A stretch of DNA of 64,000 nt from Amycolatopsis taiwanensis DSM 45107 (GCF_000519205.1 NZ_JAFB01000026.1:62001-126000), one strand, 5' to 3'. Numbered from the stretch's first letter, positions 9,068-17,624 are shown. The notes: generated from the letters alone by a model not told the origin. Numbers and translations are program-made.

Positions 9068-9751
9068 TGACAACGACTGAATCTAGCCCTCACCACAGAC
9101 CACCCCGGACTCACAGCCAACATCTGCGCCAGCATGAGCCACCTGGCCAGTCAGCTCGGCGAGGCCACAGACGCCATTCGCATCGCCGAGGTTGGCCTCG
9201 GGCACGCCAGCCAGAGCCCCGCCCGGCACCAGTTCTCCGCGCGGCTGCACGCCATGCGGGCACGCGGCTTCGCAAGCAAGGCCGAAATGCAGGACTGCCT
9301 CACCGCGTTGGGCAACGCCGAGCACATTCTCGGCTACGTGCGCCGCGATGAGCCGGCGGAATGGGTGAGCCATTTCGACGAAGGGTCCCTGGCGGTCGAA
9401 GCCGCGCTGTGTCTCAGCGAACTGGGTGATTTGACAGCGGCGGAACAGCACGCCCGCCAAGTGCTCGCGGTACGTGACGGCGACCGAGTACGAAGCCGAG
9501 CCTTCGGGCAGCTCACGCTGGCCGAAGTGCTCCTCGCGGCCGGCCAGGTAGACGAGGCAGCCACACTCGGGCACGAGGTGGCCGCCGTTGCCCCTTCCCT
9601 GGCCTCAACGCGCGTCAAGACGCGCCTTGACGATCTTGCCCGTGCGCTTGAGCCCTACAATTCACTGGCGGCGGTCCGATCGTTCCAGGCAAGCTACGCC
9701 GCCACACACAGCCCCCAGGTGGTACCCCGAGAGGAATCATGGCCGGTGTGA
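9068..9751 (+). pseudogene. TPR regulator, N-terminally truncated
   Basis: The frame is open from 9071 and homology appears to begin before any start codon (residues like LTTDHPGLTANICASMSHL precede the first ATG at 9134). The protein consists of TPR-like helices (AIRIAEVGL, LTAAEQHARQVLAV, LAEVLLAAGQVDEA). In actinobacteria such proteins usually have an XRE-type HTH at the N-terminus and a NUDIX gene directly downstream, as here. The HTH half is absent, so this is most likely a truncated gene; translation from 9134 would still give about 205 residues. It overlaps the NUDIX start by 13 bases. Confidence 0.65.
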
Positions 9752-10263
9752 CTGACGCGGACGATCCCCAACGGTTCGCTTACCTGGCCGCAGGCAACGC
9801 CCGACAAGCCCGCAAACGAGTCGCAGCCGACGTGCTCATCACCGACCAAGCCGGGCGTGTGCTGCTCGTCGACCCCACCTACAAGCCAGGCTGGGACATG
9901 CCAGGCGGCATGGCCGAAGCCAACGAACCGTCACGAGCAGCCGCTGAACGCGGGCTACGCGAGGAACTCGGCCTGGAACTGAACGTTGGCCGTCTGCTCC
10001 TGCTCGAATGGCAGCCGCCCCACGGACCATGGGACGACCTGCTGATGTTCGTCTTCGACGGCGGCACGCTCGACGGAGAGGCTGCCGGCGCCTTGCAGAT
10101 CCGGGACGACGAGCTGCGGGCATTCACCTTCGTGTCGATCGACGACGCCCGCCCACTACTCCGACCATATGTCTGGGAACGCCTTCAACGGGCGGTTCGG
10201 GCGAAGCCGCACGGCAGGACTGTGTACGAGGAGAGACCAGCTCTCCCGCCCCAGAGCACGTAG
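9739..10263 (+). CDS. NUDIX hydrolase
   Basis: A 174-residue protein that would hydrolyse a nucleoside diphosphate linked to another moiety. The Nudix box runs GMAEANEPSRAAAERGLREE and then LGLEL, fitting GX5EX7REUXEEXGU except that the Glu after the conserved Arg is Gly (RGLREE). The last two metal-binding Glu residues are kept. Substrate cannot be predicted. GAGAGGAATC precedes the ATG. It overlaps the truncated TPR gene, and the two were probably one operon. Confidence 0.88.
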   Translation: MAGVTDADDPQRFAYLAAGNARQARKRVAADVLITDQAGRVLLVDPTYKPGWDMPGGMAEANEPSRAAAERGLREELGLELNVGRLLLLEWQPPHGPWDDLLMFVFDGGTLDGEAAGALQIRDDELRAFTFVSIDDARPLLRPYVWERLQRAVRAKPHGRTVYEERPALPPQST

Positions 10264-10421
10264 AACAAGGACTCCAAGTGGCCCGGACGGCCTCCCTCTC
10301 CGCTCCCCACAACCGGAGCACCTGGCTGGCATAGCCGCCCGGCCTGGCGTAGGCACGCAGCCAAATCACACTGCGTGATCGTATATCTTCATCCATTACC
10401 TGATCGGGTGAAGGGCGGCCT

Positions 10422-11402
10422 ATGGTGCTCAGGGAGTTGACCAGTCGAGTTGCCGTGGTTACCCGTGCTCGGATCGATCCACCCAAACGTGGCGACGAGT
10501 ACGCGAACCGTACTGAGATCGCCGAGAGGTTCGGCGGCAGCAAAGTACCCGGCATCATGCGCTTCCCCGGCAACGACATAGTAAATGCCTTCTCTGACGA
10601 GAACGGCCCCTATGCCGATGAGCCACCGGATCCGGTCCAGCCGTTTGAATATCGTGGCGAGGGCCGCAAAGGCAATCAAACTCTCATCCGCGGCAACAAG
10701 ATGCTCGACGAGGCACGACAGCACCGGCGAGCCGTGCGCTTCTGGTACCGGCCAGCGGGCGGAAAGTTCACCTTTGTGACATGGGTAGCAGTACTCGACC
10801 GAGCACAGGAATGGGCTCCCGACGACGATCAAAAACAGCGGCTTGAGTACACGTTCCTCTTCATGTCCGTACCTGGCCCCGATCCCGGCACCTGGCCACG
10901 TAGCGTCCTCCAACGCATTAACGACGGGCCGATATCAGACGAACCACCACCTCCACTCCCGGACGAGACCGAAACGGCCGACACGCGCAAGCGCTCACGC
11001 AGTTATCGGGAGTACGTCGACGCGCTTGGACCGGAGCCCGGCAAGAACCCAACCCAACCGGCGCCTAGCAAGGGGGCCCGGAACAATTATCGGCGCGACC
11101 GCAGAGCGAGAGGTGCTGTCCTCATCCGTGCCGCAGGCCAGTGTGAGAACGACGGATGCACCGGGATGCCGCCAGACACGACCGCTGACGGTTCAGCCAT
11201 CCTCGAAGTCGACCATGTTCACGACTTGGCTCTCGGCGGTCCAGACCATCCAAGCCAGATGATCGCACTTTGTCCGAACTGCCACGCTGCCAAGACTCGA
11301 GGCCGCAACCGTGGAGTGTTCCGCCGGCATCTTCAAGCACGAGCCGCAGCCCTCCACCGGAAAGCCCTTGCCGACGCCGACGGTCCAGAAACCCCGTTAT
11401 AA
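10422..11402 (+). CDS. HNH endonuclease with SRA/McrA-like N-terminal domain
   Basis: A 326-residue protein. The N-terminal 160 residues contain GIMRFPGNDIVNAFSD, then YRGEGRKGNQTLIRGNKML and FLFMSV, a pattern I recognise from domains that read modified DNA in McrA-type enzymes. The C-terminal HNH nuclease has CENDGC, the VDH pair in LEVDHVHDLALGG and CPNCHAAKTRG, giving four Cys for zinc and the catalytic His. A type IV (modification-dependent) restriction enzyme is the most likely role; this is inferred. It is the last gene before att copy 3, so it is cargo of the element. No methyltransferase is adjacent, which fits type IV. Confidence 0.75.
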   Translation: MVLRELTSRVAVVTRARIDPPKRGDEYANRTEIAERFGGSKVPGIMRFPGNDIVNAFSDENGPYADEPPDPVQPFEYRGEGRKGNQTLIRGNKMLDEARQHRRAVRFWYRPAGGKFTFVTWVAVLDRAQEWAPDDDQKQRLEYTFLFMSVPGPDPGTWPRSVLQRINDGPISDEPPPPLPDETETADTRKRSRSYREYVDALGPEPGKNPTQPAPSKGARNNYRRDRRARGAVLIRAAGQCENDGCTGMPPDTTADGSAILEVDHVHDLALGGPDHPSQMIALCPNCHAAKTRGRNRGVFRRHLQARAAALHRKALADADGPETPL

Positions 11403-11434
11403 CTTCGCTGACCGGTGCCGAATACGTGCCGAAG

Positions 11435-11456
11435 GTTCGAATCCTGCCGGGGGCAC
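11435..11456 (+). repeat. att copy 3 (last 22 bases of tRNA-Arg att)
   Basis: Identical to 4984-5005 and 6265-6286. It is joined directly to a 28-base sequence (11407-11434) identical to 6143-6170, which resembles the 3' end of an integrase gene. It marks the right end of the element array; ordinary chromosome follows. Confidence 0.8.
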
Positions 11457-11815
11457 ACATGACCGACCGCAGACGCCTCTGCACACGGTGTGACTGAGTA
11501 AGGCATTGGGCTGGTCTCACCCAGTTTTGGCTGCGTAGCTATGCCGCGCCTAATCCGTGTGATGGCCGGAGGAAGCTCTTGCGCCGCAACGACCTCGGTG
11601 TCGGTTTGGTGAACGGCGAGCCCGACGAGGGCGGCTCGGAGGAGTTGGTCGAGTCCACGGGGATGCCGCCGGCAAGGCGCCGACCCAACGGGTCAACCCG
11701 CTTTCCTCGGCGAGCCCCCGTCGCGGACCGACGGGCCGAGCCCGGATCGGGCGGTGAATCAACGCCGCGGCGCGGCCCGAGCTGGCCGGCTGGATCCGGT
11801 GGTCACCTCGTCCGC
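11457..11815. other. Gene-free stretch right of the element array
   Basis: I see no supported gene, RNA or repeat here. Frames on both strands are short and lack recognisable protein sequence. It separates the att site from the 3' end of an OmpR-family regulator. Confidence 0.6.
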
Positions 11816-12496
11816 CTACGTCGCCAGCCGGTAACCGACCCCGCGTACGGCGTGGATCAGTTCCGGCTCGCCGAGCTTGTTCCGGAGCCGTCGGATCACT
11901 ACATCGACCACATTGGACAGTGGATCGGTGCTGGAATCCCAGCAGTGCTCGCGGAGTTCCGCCCTCGGCACCACCAGTCCCGGCCGTGCCAGCAGCAGCT
12001 CGAGCACGGCGAACTCCTTGTCGCTCAAGGTGAGCAGCACACCGGCCCGGCGCACCTGCCTGCGCGCACAGTCCACTTCAAGGTCATTGTGCCGCAGCAC
12101 CACCGGCCTGCCCTTGCCGGAGCTGCGGCACAGTACGAACACGCGCGCGGTCAGCTCGGCCATGCCGAACGGCTTCACCAAGTAGTCGTCGCCGCCGTGC
12201 TCGAAACCGGCGATCCGGTCGGCGACCGAATCACGCGCGGTGAGGAACAGCACGGGCACCGGCCAGCCGGTGTTTCGCTGCTGCTGCACGAAGTTCACGG
12301 CGTCCCCGTCGGGCAGCATCCGGTCGAACACGACGCAGTCGAACTGTCCCGAGCCCAGCGCCTGACCGGCTTCGGCGAGGCTCCTCGCGGGAGTCACGTC
12401 GAGGCCGTTGGCCGACAGCTCCACGCTCACCGCGAGGCGGATATTCTCGTCGTCCTCGACCACCAGCACCCGCGGGCGCGGATTCGCTCCTGACAT
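11816..12496 (-). CDS. Orphan OmpR-family response regulator A
   Basis: A 226-residue regulator. The receiver domain has VVEDDENIRLAV, phosphoacceptor Asp in VVFDRMLPDGD and switch Lys in DDYLVKPFGM. The winged helix ends IHAVRGVGYRLAT. The ATG at 12496 has GGGGAGGAACC upstream; longer frames start within the divergent neighbour and are unlikely. It is divergent from regulator B (58 bases between starts) and shares unusual blocks with it (FDRMLP.GDA, VPVLFLTARD), so the two are an inverted duplicate. No kinase is adjacent; the nearest is at 16304-17593. Confidence 0.9.
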   Translation of the reverse strand: MSGANPRPRVLVVEDDENIRLAVSVELSANGLDVTPARSLAEAGQALGSGQFDCVVFDRMLPDGDAVNFVQQQRNTGWPVPVLFLTARDSVADRIAGFEHGGDDYLVKPFGMAELTARVFVLCRSSGKGRPVVLRHNDLEVDCARRQVRRAGVLLTLSDKEFAVLELLLARPGLVVPRAELREHCWDSSTDPLSNVVDVVIRRLRNKLGEPELIHAVRGVGYRLAT

Positions 12497-12554
12497 CGGT
12501 TCCTCCCCAAGCCGTCCGGCCTTAACGCGCCCGGTCAGGCGATACCGTAGCGCG

Positions 12555-13217
12555 GTGCGAGTACTGATCACCGAGGACGACGAAAATTTGAGACTTGCCC
12601 TGGAAGTGTCGTTGCGCGGCGCGGGTTTCGCTGTCGACGTCGCCGCCGACCTGCCGGAGGCCGACGAGGCCCGGTTCGTCAACTCCTACGACTGCGCGGT
12701 GTTCGACCGGATGCTGCCCTCCGGCGACGCGCTCCGCTACGTCGAGGGCCTGCGCCGGTCCGGCTGGCTGGTTCCGGTGCTGTTCCTGACCGCGCGCGAC
12801 GGGCTGGCCGACCGCGTCGATGGGCTGGAATGGGGTGATGACTACCTCGCCAAACCGTTCGCGATGGGTGAGCTGATCATGCGCGTGCGCAGCCTGTGCC
12901 GTCGCAGCGAGACGGCGGCCCCACCGGTGCTGCGCTGGCACGACATCGAGCTGGACACCGGCAGCCACCAGGTTCGGCGTGGCGGCACGCTGCTCACCCT
13001 GACCGCCAAGGAGTTCACCGTGCTCGAACGGCTCATGGCCGCCGCGGGCAAGGTGGTGCCGCGCGGGGACCTGATCGCGGCGGGCTGGGACGAGGTGGTG
13101 CCACCCACCGCGAACGTACTCGAAGTCGTCGTGGGGCAGCTGCGCCGCAAGCTCGGCCCGCCGCCCGTCGTCGACACCGTGCGCGGGGTCGGTTACCGGC
13201 TCATCCCGCCTGGCTGA
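12555..13217 (+). CDS. Orphan OmpR-family response regulator B
   Basis: A 220-residue regulator starting GTG at 12555 (VRVLITEDDENLRLAL). Phosphoacceptor Asp lies in AVFDRMLPSGD and switch Lys in DDYLAKPFAM. The loop before that Lys (EWGDDYL) is one residue shorter than in regulator A (EHGGDDYL). The winged helix ends DTVRGVGYRLIPPG. The 58-bp divergent region to regulator A probably holds the control sites for both. It points toward the EccA-like gene, but that gene is on the opposite strand. Confidence 0.9.
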   Translation: MRVLITEDDENLRLALEVSLRGAGFAVDVAADLPEADEARFVNSYDCAVFDRMLPSGDALRYVEGLRRSGWLVPVLFLTARDGLADRVDGLEWGDDYLAKPFAMGELIMRVRSLCRRSETAAPPVLRWHDIELDTGSHQVRRGGTLLTLTAKEFTVLERLMAAAGKVVPRGDLIAAGWDEVVPPTANVLEVVVGQLRRKLGPPPVVDTVRGVGYRLIPPG

Positions 13218-13264
13218 CATGTCGGTACGAACGCACGACACACCTGCGAGAGGGCGCGACACAG

Positions 13265-14923
13265 TTAGCCGCATATCGCGGCTCGGACGTCGGCGAGGTG
13301 CAGGGCGCGGAGCTCGTCGACGGCCGGGATCCGGCCGAGTTTGCGCAGCCGCTGGGACTGGGCCTGCCGCATGCCCTCGAACAGGCGGCGCGCGTCCCGG
13401 GCGTTGCCGAAGTTCGTTTCGGCTGCGATGCGCCCGAAGTAGGCCATCAGCTCGTCATTGGCCTTGTGCTCCAGCTCGTAGGACTCCGCCGCGACCATCC
13501 GGCCGATGATGCCCACCAGCTCGGGCGGGCTGTAGTTCTCGAACTTGATCGTCTTGCCGAACCGGGACGCGAGCCCGGGGTTCGCGGACAGGAACTTGCC
13601 CATCTCCCCGGTGTATCCGGCCACGATCACGGCGATCTCGTCGCGATGGTCCTCCATCAGCTTGACCAGCGTGTCGATGGCCTCCTGGCCGAAGTCGCCG
13701 TCCGAGCTGCCATCCCGGAACAGGGTGTACGCCTCGTCGATGAACAGCACCCCGCCGAGCGCCTCCTCGAACAGCTTCGCCGTCTTCTCCACGGTGTGGC
13801 CGATGTACTGGCCGACCAGGTCCCGCCGCGACACCTCGCGAAACTGGCCGCGCGGCAGCACTCCCAGGGCACGTAGCAGCCTGCCGTAGATCCGCGCCAC
13901 GGTGGTCTTTCCGGTGCCGGGGGCGCCGGTGAAGATCAGGTGGTGACTCGCGGCCCCAACCGGCAGCCCGGCATTGCGGCGCCACTCGTTCACCTGCAGC
14001 TCGTCGATGAGCGCCCGCACACCGGCCTTCACGCCGGGCAGGCCGATCATGGCGTCCAGCTCCGCGAGCAGCTCGTCCAACTCGTGGCCACCGCGTCCGG
14101 TCGCGCCGGCCGGGCCGGCGTCGGCAAGCACGGTCGGCGTGGCTCCCTCGGCCAGCGCGACGCCCGGTTCGGCGGTGTTGTCCACCTGGCACGCCTCGAC
14201 GGTGCCCTCGCAGCCGGAGGCGAACGCGATGCCGACGCCGCTGGTGTCGTGCACGGAACAGTGCCGCAACACCGGCGCGCTGTGGTGGGCGACCGCGATG
14301 CCTTCGAGCCCGGTGCGCGAGATCTCGCAGCCCTCGATGACCGGGCGTCCGTATTGGTAGACGTAGATCCCACGCAGCCTGCAGCCGGTCACGGTGCAGT
14401 TCCGGATGACCGGGTCCGCGCCCATCCCGACCACGATGCCGTCGCCGGTCACGTCCTCGATGACGGTGTCCTCCAGCAGCCCGCCCGCGCCCTCGACGGC
14501 CACGCCCTGCTCGGCCGCGGTGATGGTGCAGCCCGTCACCTCGAACGCCGCCGAACCACGGATGCCGATCGCGGGCCCACGGCCGCCGGTGACGGTGCAG
14601 CCTCGCGCGATGAGCGCGGCCTCGTCGACGGCGATCGCGGCGGCATCGCCCGCGCGGACCTCGATTCCGTGCAGCGTAAGGGATCCCTTGTCGACGTGAA
14701 GGACGGGTTGGTCTGCGCCACTGCCATCAATGACGACCTTCGCGCCGTTCGCGGCGGCCAGTGTCACCCGTGACCCGGTCAGCTCCAAGACCTCCCGGTA
14801 GGTGCCGTCGGCGATGGTGACGACCGTGCCGTCGCCCGCGTCGGCGAGCGCGTGTCCGATCGTCGGGTAGGCGCCAGGGCGGTCGGCGACCAGCAGCATC
14901 CGGCCGGATACGGAGATGTCCAT
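13265..14923 (-). CDS. EccA-like AAA+ ATPase with N-terminal beta-helix domain
   Basis: A 552-residue cytosolic protein. Residues 15-275 form a right-handed parallel beta-helix with repeats such as VIRNCTVTGCRLRGIYVYQ and VIEGCEISRTGLEGIAV. Residues 300-552 are a CbxX/CfqX-type AAA+ domain with Walker A GAPGTGKTTVA near 336, Walker B GGVLFIDEAYTL near 393, and the sensor region SRFGKTIKF. In mycobacterial ESX loci EccA has TPR repeats in front of the same kind of ATPase and acts on substrates before export; here a beta-helix replaces the TPRs. Its ATG overlaps the stop of the SARP gene (TGATG), so the two are coupled. Confidence 0.85.
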   Translation of the reverse strand: MDISVSGRMLLVADRPGAYPTIGHALADAGDGTVVTIADGTYREVLELTGSRVTLAAANGAKVVIDGSGADQPVLHVDKGSLTLHGIEVRAGDAAAIAVDEAALIARGCTVTGGRGPAIGIRGSAAFEVTGCTITAAEQGVAVEGAGGLLEDTVIEDVTGDGIVVGMGADPVIRNCTVTGCRLRGIYVYQYGRPVIEGCEISRTGLEGIAVAHHSAPVLRHCSVHDTSGVGIAFASGCEGTVEACQVDNTAEPGVALAEGATPTVLADAGPAGATGRGGHELDELLAELDAMIGLPGVKAGVRALIDELQVNEWRRNAGLPVGAASHHLIFTGAPGTGKTTVARIYGRLLRALGVLPRGQFREVSRRDLVGQYIGHTVEKTAKLFEEALGGVLFIDEAYTLFRDGSSDGDFGQEAIDTLVKLMEDHRDEIAVIVAGYTGEMGKFLSANPGLASRFGKTIKFENYSPPELVGIIGRMVAAESYELEHKANDELMAYFGRIAAETNFGNARDARRLFEGMRQAQSQRLRKLGRIPAVDELRALHLADVRAAICG

Positions 14924-16269
14924 CAGCTCGCCTTCTCCAGCAGCCAGCCCCGGTCGACCGCCTTGACCCCGGCCTGGAACCGGCTCCGCGCGCCGAGGCG
15001 GTTCATGATGTCCGCGACCATCCGCCGGACCGTGCGGACCGAGATGCCGAGCTTGACCGCGGCCGACTCGTCCGTGCTCCCGGAGCAGAGCAGGGCAAGC
15101 AGGTCACGCTCGCGGTGGGTGAGCACCTCGTCGTCGGCCCGGGAAAGGTCCGCCGGGATGAGCGGCACGGCCGCCTGCCAGACCCGCTCGAACAGGCCTG
15201 CCGTCGCGGTCACGACGCCTGGCGAGCGGAAGATCGTCGCGCCCGCCGAGCCGTCCGCGGGCAGGACGACGGCGGTCCCGTCGATCACCAGCGCCTCCAT
15301 CGGGACCTCGGCGTCGGTCCGTACGTCCGCACCAGCCAGCGACAGGCTGTTCAGCGGGCCGGACAGGCGGACGGCATCCGGGCAGAGCACCCGGTAACGC
15401 ACGCCGTTGCGGAGGTTTCCGCGGCCGATGCGGCGAATCGCCTCCAGCGGCCACGAGTTCGCGCCCGCGCTCATGACCAGGATCTCGCTGGTGGCCGAGG
15501 CCAGCAGCGCGTCAATCCCGGTAACGCTGCCGGGCACCAGGCCGAGTGTCCGGTTGCCGAGGACTTTCCGGTGCGCCGCAACGAGTTCCGGACCCGGCTC
15601 GACGTCCAGCTCACGAAGGAGCACGGCCTTGGCCTGGTCGTAGGTGGCCAGCGCCTCGGCCGGCTTGCCTGCCTGGTGCAGGGCCCGCACAAGCCGCGCC
15701 CAGGCGCCTTCGGACAGCGGGTTGTGCTCGGTGAGGTCGCGCAGCAGCGCCGTCGCCTCGGCGACCCGGCCCAGTGCGAGGTACGCCTCGGCCAGCAGGC
15801 AGGTCAGCTCGCACCGGGTCTCATCCAAAGTGGACGCCGTCGTGGCCGCGAAGGCGAACCCGTCGAACGGCCTGCCGCGCCACAGCGCCAGCGCGGCGAA
15901 GAGTCGTTCGGCGGCGATCGCGTGGGCGCCGTCGGTCATCGCCGTCCTGGCGGACGAGGCGAGCGTCTCGAGCCGGTCGGTGTCCAGCTCGCCGGGCAGC
16001 ACCCGGATCCGGTAGCCGCCGGGGCGGCCCTCCAGCCGGTCGCCGAGCTCGCGGCGGAGCCGGCAAACGTAACTGCGCAGGTTGCGCACAGCGGAGGCGG
16101 GGACGACCTGTTCATGCCAGATTCCCTCGATCAGCTGATCTATGCTCACCCAGGCGTTAGCGTGCAGGAGCAACACGGCCAACAGCGCGGCGGGCTTCGT
16201 GGCCCTCGGCTCGAGGAGGGTTCCGTGCGGCGTGCGCACCTCGAGCGGGCCGAGTACGTGAAACTGCAT
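14923..16269 (-). CDS. SARP/AfsR-type regulator with C-terminal LuxR HTH
   Basis: A 448-residue regulator with two DNA-binding domains. The N-terminus (FHVLGPLEVRTPHG; VRNLRSYVCRLRREL) is an OmpR-like SARP domain, followed by a BTAD TPR domain (about 100-240, ending ELDVEPGPEL). A middle domain has VMSAGANSWPLEAIRRI and MEALVIDGTAVVLPAD. The C-terminus is a LuxR/NarL HTH (LTHRERDLLALLCSG; ISVRTVRRMVADIMNRLGA). The ATG at 16269 has GGAAAG upstream. It is coupled to the EccA-like gene downstream and divergent from the histidine kinase with 34 bases between the starts, so it is the best candidate local regulator of the secretion locus. Confidence 0.85.
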   Translation of the reverse strand: MQFHVLGPLEVRTPHGTLLEPRATKPAALLAVLLLHANAWVSIDQLIEGIWHEQVVPASAVRNLRSYVCRLRRELGDRLEGRPGGYRIRVLPGELDTDRLETLASSARTAMTDGAHAIAAERLFAALALWRGRPFDGFAFAATTASTLDETRCELTCLLAEAYLALGRVAEATALLRDLTEHNPLSEGAWARLVRALHQAGKPAEALATYDQAKAVLLRELDVEPGPELVAAHRKVLGNRTLGLVPGSVTGIDALLASATSEILVMSAGANSWPLEAIRRIGRGNLRNGVRYRVLCPDAVRLSGPLNSLSLAGADVRTDAEVPMEALVIDGTAVVLPADGSAGATIFRSPGVVTATAGLFERVWQAAVPLIPADLSRADDEVLTHRERDLLALLCSGSTDESAAVKLGISVRTVRRMVADIMNRLGARSRFQAGVKAVDRGWLLEKAS

Positions 16270-16303
16270 GCGCCTACTTTCCGTCGGCACACATGAGGAT
16301 TCG

Positions 16304-17593
16304 ATGACAAGCACGAGCCGCTCGTCGGCCGACCGGTTGCGCAGGCTGCGCCGGGGGCTGACCGCACTGTTCACGACGATGAGCGCGCTGGCGCTCGTGC
16401 CGCTCGCGTGGTTCGTCATCTACGAGGACAGTGAGCAGGGCGTGGCGCGGATAGACGCCGACCTGAACCGGGTCACGTCGTCGGTGAGCAGGCTGGTCGG
16501 CTTCGACGAGACAATCGACTTCAGCCTGGTCAACACCGACGTGCTGGATCAGAGCTGCCCACAGTTCGCAATCATGCCCGGCGTCACGTCAGCGTTCCAG
16601 GCGCATCTGTCCCGGCGGGTCTGCGTGCCGATGGACACCGGGGTGCTCAACGGGCTGGCGGCGAGCGCGGTACAGACCGGCAGGACGGGCCCCGGCTACC
16701 AGCGGGGCACCGACGGCTCACTCGTCCGGGTGCTTGCGGAGCCACTGCTGAACCGCGGCGGGAAGTACCTCGGGGCGGTGGTCGCGGTCGCCGACACCGG
16801 GCCACAGCGGCAGCAGCACACCGAACTGGTGCTGTGGGTGATCGGCGGCAGCATCCTGCTGATCACCGTGCTGGGGTTCGCCAGCCATGTGTTGTCCGGC
16901 CGGTCGATCCGCCCGGCTGCGGCGGCGCTGGAGCAGCAGGAGGTGCTGCTCGCCGAGACGGCACACGATTTGCGGACACCGGTCGCCGCGTTGCGCGCGC
17001 TGGCCGAGGCGGCGCAGAACAACCCGGGTCTGTCCGCGGAGCTGCTCCCCCGCACGGTCCGCCTGGCCGCGCGGATGGGCGGGATCATCGACGACCTGCT
17101 GGTGCGCGCGCGGCTCGCGGCCGGGGTGGAGCAGCTGTCGATCCAGCCGGTTTTCCTGGACCAGCTGGTGGCCGCGGTGGTCGAGGAGGCGCAGACCAGG
17201 GACGCACACATCACCCTGACGACGGCCCCGACCGCAGTCGACGCCGACCCGGCGCTGGTCCAGCGAGCGATCGGGAACCTGCTGGACAATGCCGTGAAGT
17301 ACGGGCGGCAGCCGGGCGCACAGGCGATCGTGCACATCACGGTGGCCGGCGGAACGGTGACGGTGGCCGACCACGGACCGGGCATCGACGCCGAGGCTGC
17401 GGCCGAGACCTTCGACCGGTTCAGCAGCACGGGCGGCTCGTCGGGCCTGGGGTTGTCGATCGTGCGGTGGGTGGCTCAGGCGCACGGCGGCACGCTGTCG
17501 GTCTACAACGCGGACGAGGGCGGGGCCATCTTCGAGCTGCGGTTGCCGCTGAGCGCACCGCGACCGGTGGGGTCTGCCAGCTCTTGGGCTTGA
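16304..17593 (+). CDS. Membrane sensor histidine kinase
   Basis: A 429-residue kinase. A TM helix at about 22-42 is followed by an extracytoplasmic domain with two Cys (QSCPQ and RRVCVP) that could be a redox or disulfide site, then a second TM (VLWVIGGSILLITVLGF). The H-box is ETAHDLRTPVAALRAL, the N-box [13 protein letters not shown]1 VADHGPGID and G2 SSGLGLSIV. The ATG at 16304 has GAGGA upstream. No response regulator is adjacent on its strand; orphan OmpR regulators A and B 4 kb away are the natural partners, which is inference. Confidence 0.9.
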   Translation: MTSTSRSSADRLRRLRRGLTALFTTMSALALVPLAWFVIYEDSEQGVARIDADLNRVTSSVSRLVGFDETIDFSLVNTDVLDQSCPQFAIMPGVTSAFQAHLSRRVCVPMDTGVLNGLAASAVQTGRTGPGYQRGTDGSLVRVLAEPLLNRGGKYLGAVVAVADTGPQRQQHTELVLWVIGGSILLITVLGFASHVLSGRSIRPAAAALEQQEVLLAETAHDLRTPVAALRALAEAAQNNPGLSAELLPRTVRLAARMGGIIDDLLVRARLAAGVEQLSIQPVFLDQLVAAVVEEAQTRDAHITLTTAPTAVDADPALVQRAIGNLLDNAVKYGRQPGAQAIVHITVAGGTVTVADHGPGIDAEAAAETFDRFSSTGGSSGLGLSIVRWVAQAHGGTLSVYNADEGGAIFELRLPLSAPRPVGSASSWA

Positions 17594-17624
17594 CGCAGCG
17601 CAACCGCTGCTGACTGGCATCGGG

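Larger units (their letters stand above)
6291..11456. mobile_element. Remnant integrative element 2 with defence-type cargo
   Basis: This 5.2-kb segment lies between att copies 2 and 3. It contains a broken integrase-GntR gene, a pentapeptide-repeat membrane protein, an N-terminally truncated TPR protein with a NUDIX hydrolase, and a modification-reader-like HNH endonuclease. The codon usage and lower GC of the pentapeptide gene set it apart from its chromosomal surroundings. No replication or transfer genes remain. Confidence 0.75.
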
